NCBI RefSeq assembly: GCF_020829685.1
Contig: NZ_JAIVFR010000065.1
Location: 1 to 13,441 of the forward strand
Source of the DNA: Nostoc sp. CHAB 5715
GTDB lineage: Bacteria > Cyanobacteriota > Cyanobacteriia > Cyanobacteriales > Nostocaceae
Direction: 5' to 3'
Length of the DNA: 13,441 nt
Shown: in pieces, positions 13,134 to 13,441 of the stretch
Position numbering within the stretch: position 1 is the stretch's first letter
How the letters are laid out: each line of letters begins with the position of its first letter
Made by a program: the position numbers and the translations under genes
The notes under the pieces: model-generated
Databases searched by the model: none
The model's input: only the letters and a program-made list of their open reading frames with translations
What the model was told of the DNA's origin: nothing

Positions 13134-13380
13134 TTTGTCCTTTGTCCTTAGTCCTTTGTCATTAGCAAAGGACAAATGACCAATGACTAATGACCAATGA
13201 CCAATGACCAATGACTAATGACCAATGACCAATGACCAATGACTAATGACCAATGACCAATGACTAATGACCAATGACCAATGACCAATGACCAATGACT
13301 AATGACCAATGACCAATGACAAATGACCATTGTACAGACGCGATTAATCGCGTCTCTACTAATGACTAATGACCAATGAC
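13134..13380 (-). repeat. Long heptamer repeat array with embedded palindrome
   Basis: TTTGTCC-type units at 13134-13161 are followed, after a short inverted segment (GTCCTTTG 13151-13158 and CAAAGGAC 13166-13173, 7-nt loop), by 22 perfect in-phase 7-bp units of NAATGAC at 13174-13327. Only the first base changes among them: C in 15, T in 5 and A in 2. A 32-bp segment (13328-13359) interrupts the array, and three more units fill 13360-13380. On the minus strand the order is a GTCATTG array then an AAGGACA array, as in the two other tracts in this window. Confidence 0.9.
13336..13355. repeat. Perfect 20-bp palindrome inside the heptamer array
   Basis: AGACGCGATTAATCGCGTCT is a perfect palindrome, followed by CTAC. 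It sits within a 32-bp segment that breaks an otherwise continuous heptamer array, as expected of a small palindromic element that inserted there. Its core is shared with the composite repeat at 9131-9203. Confidence 0.85.
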
Positions 13381-13388
13381 TAAGATTG

Positions 13389-13441
13389 TTAGCTAGAAGT
13401 TTTTGGTAGCGCGGCGGTAATTTGGCGGAGCATCATGACTT
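13389..13441 (-). other. Possible 3' end of a minus-strand gene at the window edge
   Basis: Two minus-strand frames are open from the edge. One ends at TAA 13389-13391 with the tail M-M-L-R-Q-I-T-A-A-L-P-K-T-S-S, the other at TAG 13393-13395 with the tail A-P-P-N-Y-R-R-A-T-K-N-F. Either could be the C-terminus of a gene lying mostly outside the window. The stretch is less AT-rich than the spacer and lies right after the repeat array, as seen for the other gene ends here. Too short to identify. Confidence 0.3.

Noticed and set aside
12858..13211. 117-codon minus-strand open frame starting M-V-I-G-H-W-S-L
   Set aside because: Its N-terminus is translated heptamer repeat, and it runs straight through the minus-strand terminator at 12950-12975; the rest has no family features.
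13174..13380. CRISPR array
   Set aside because: The repeats are 7 bp in direct tandem with no unique spacers and no cas genes nearby; it is an STRR-type array.

Overview
The window looks like chromosomal DNA of a filamentous, heterocyst-type cyanobacterium of the Nostoc/Anabaena group. The evidence is 13 perfect copies of the octamer GCGATCGC (HIP1), long arrays of 7-bp repeats (CAATGAC/GTCATTG, AAGGACA, GGGCATA), short palindromes built on GACGCGAT/ATCGCGTC, and proteins of cyanobacterial type (RRM protein, SufE, ComB family).

Left part, 1-9084, all on the plus strand: a surface-polysaccharide or glycan locus. It opens with the end of a sugar C-methyltransferase. A GDP-fucose-synthase-like epimerase/reductase, sedoheptulose-7-phosphate isomerase (GmhA) and heptose bisphosphate phosphatase (GmhB) follow. 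These four could prepare a modified nucleotide-activated heptose, although no kinase or nucleotidyltransferase for that route lies in the window. Next come three GT-B type glycosyltransferases, the first very divergent and the next two clear GT4 enzymes. Then come rfbA/rmlA (long, StrD-like form), rfbC/rmlC and rfbD/rmlD, which supply dTDP-L-rhamnose; rmlB is not here. Several genes are tightly spaced or overlap, consistent with an operon. The stretch from about 2.2 to 5.2 kb is AT-rich, and no HIP1 occurs from 1841 to 5860, which suggests an exchanged or fast-changing core.

Right part, 9201-12538, all on the minus strand and convergent with the sugar locus: a ComB-family phosphatase, an alpha/beta-hydrolase-fold protein without the nucleophile serine, a SufE sulfur-transfer protein, and an RRM RNA-binding protein with a glycine-rich linker and a conserved-looking C-terminal tail. 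These read as housekeeping genes separated by repeat-rich spacers.

Far right, 12539-13441: about 850 bp with no convincing complete gene. It holds the leader of the RRM gene, a good minus-strand intrinsic terminator with no coding gene in front of it, a 22-unit in-phase heptamer array interrupted by a perfect 20-bp palindrome, and possibly the last few codons of a minus-strand gene at the edge.

No CRISPR array, tRNA, rRNA, transposase or defence system was seen. The most unusual material is the repeat architecture: heptamer arrays with a fixed two-part order and polarity that supply start codons, Shine-Dalgarno-like sequence and C-terminal codons to neighbouring genes, together with a glycan locus that pairs heptose and rhamnose chemistry.
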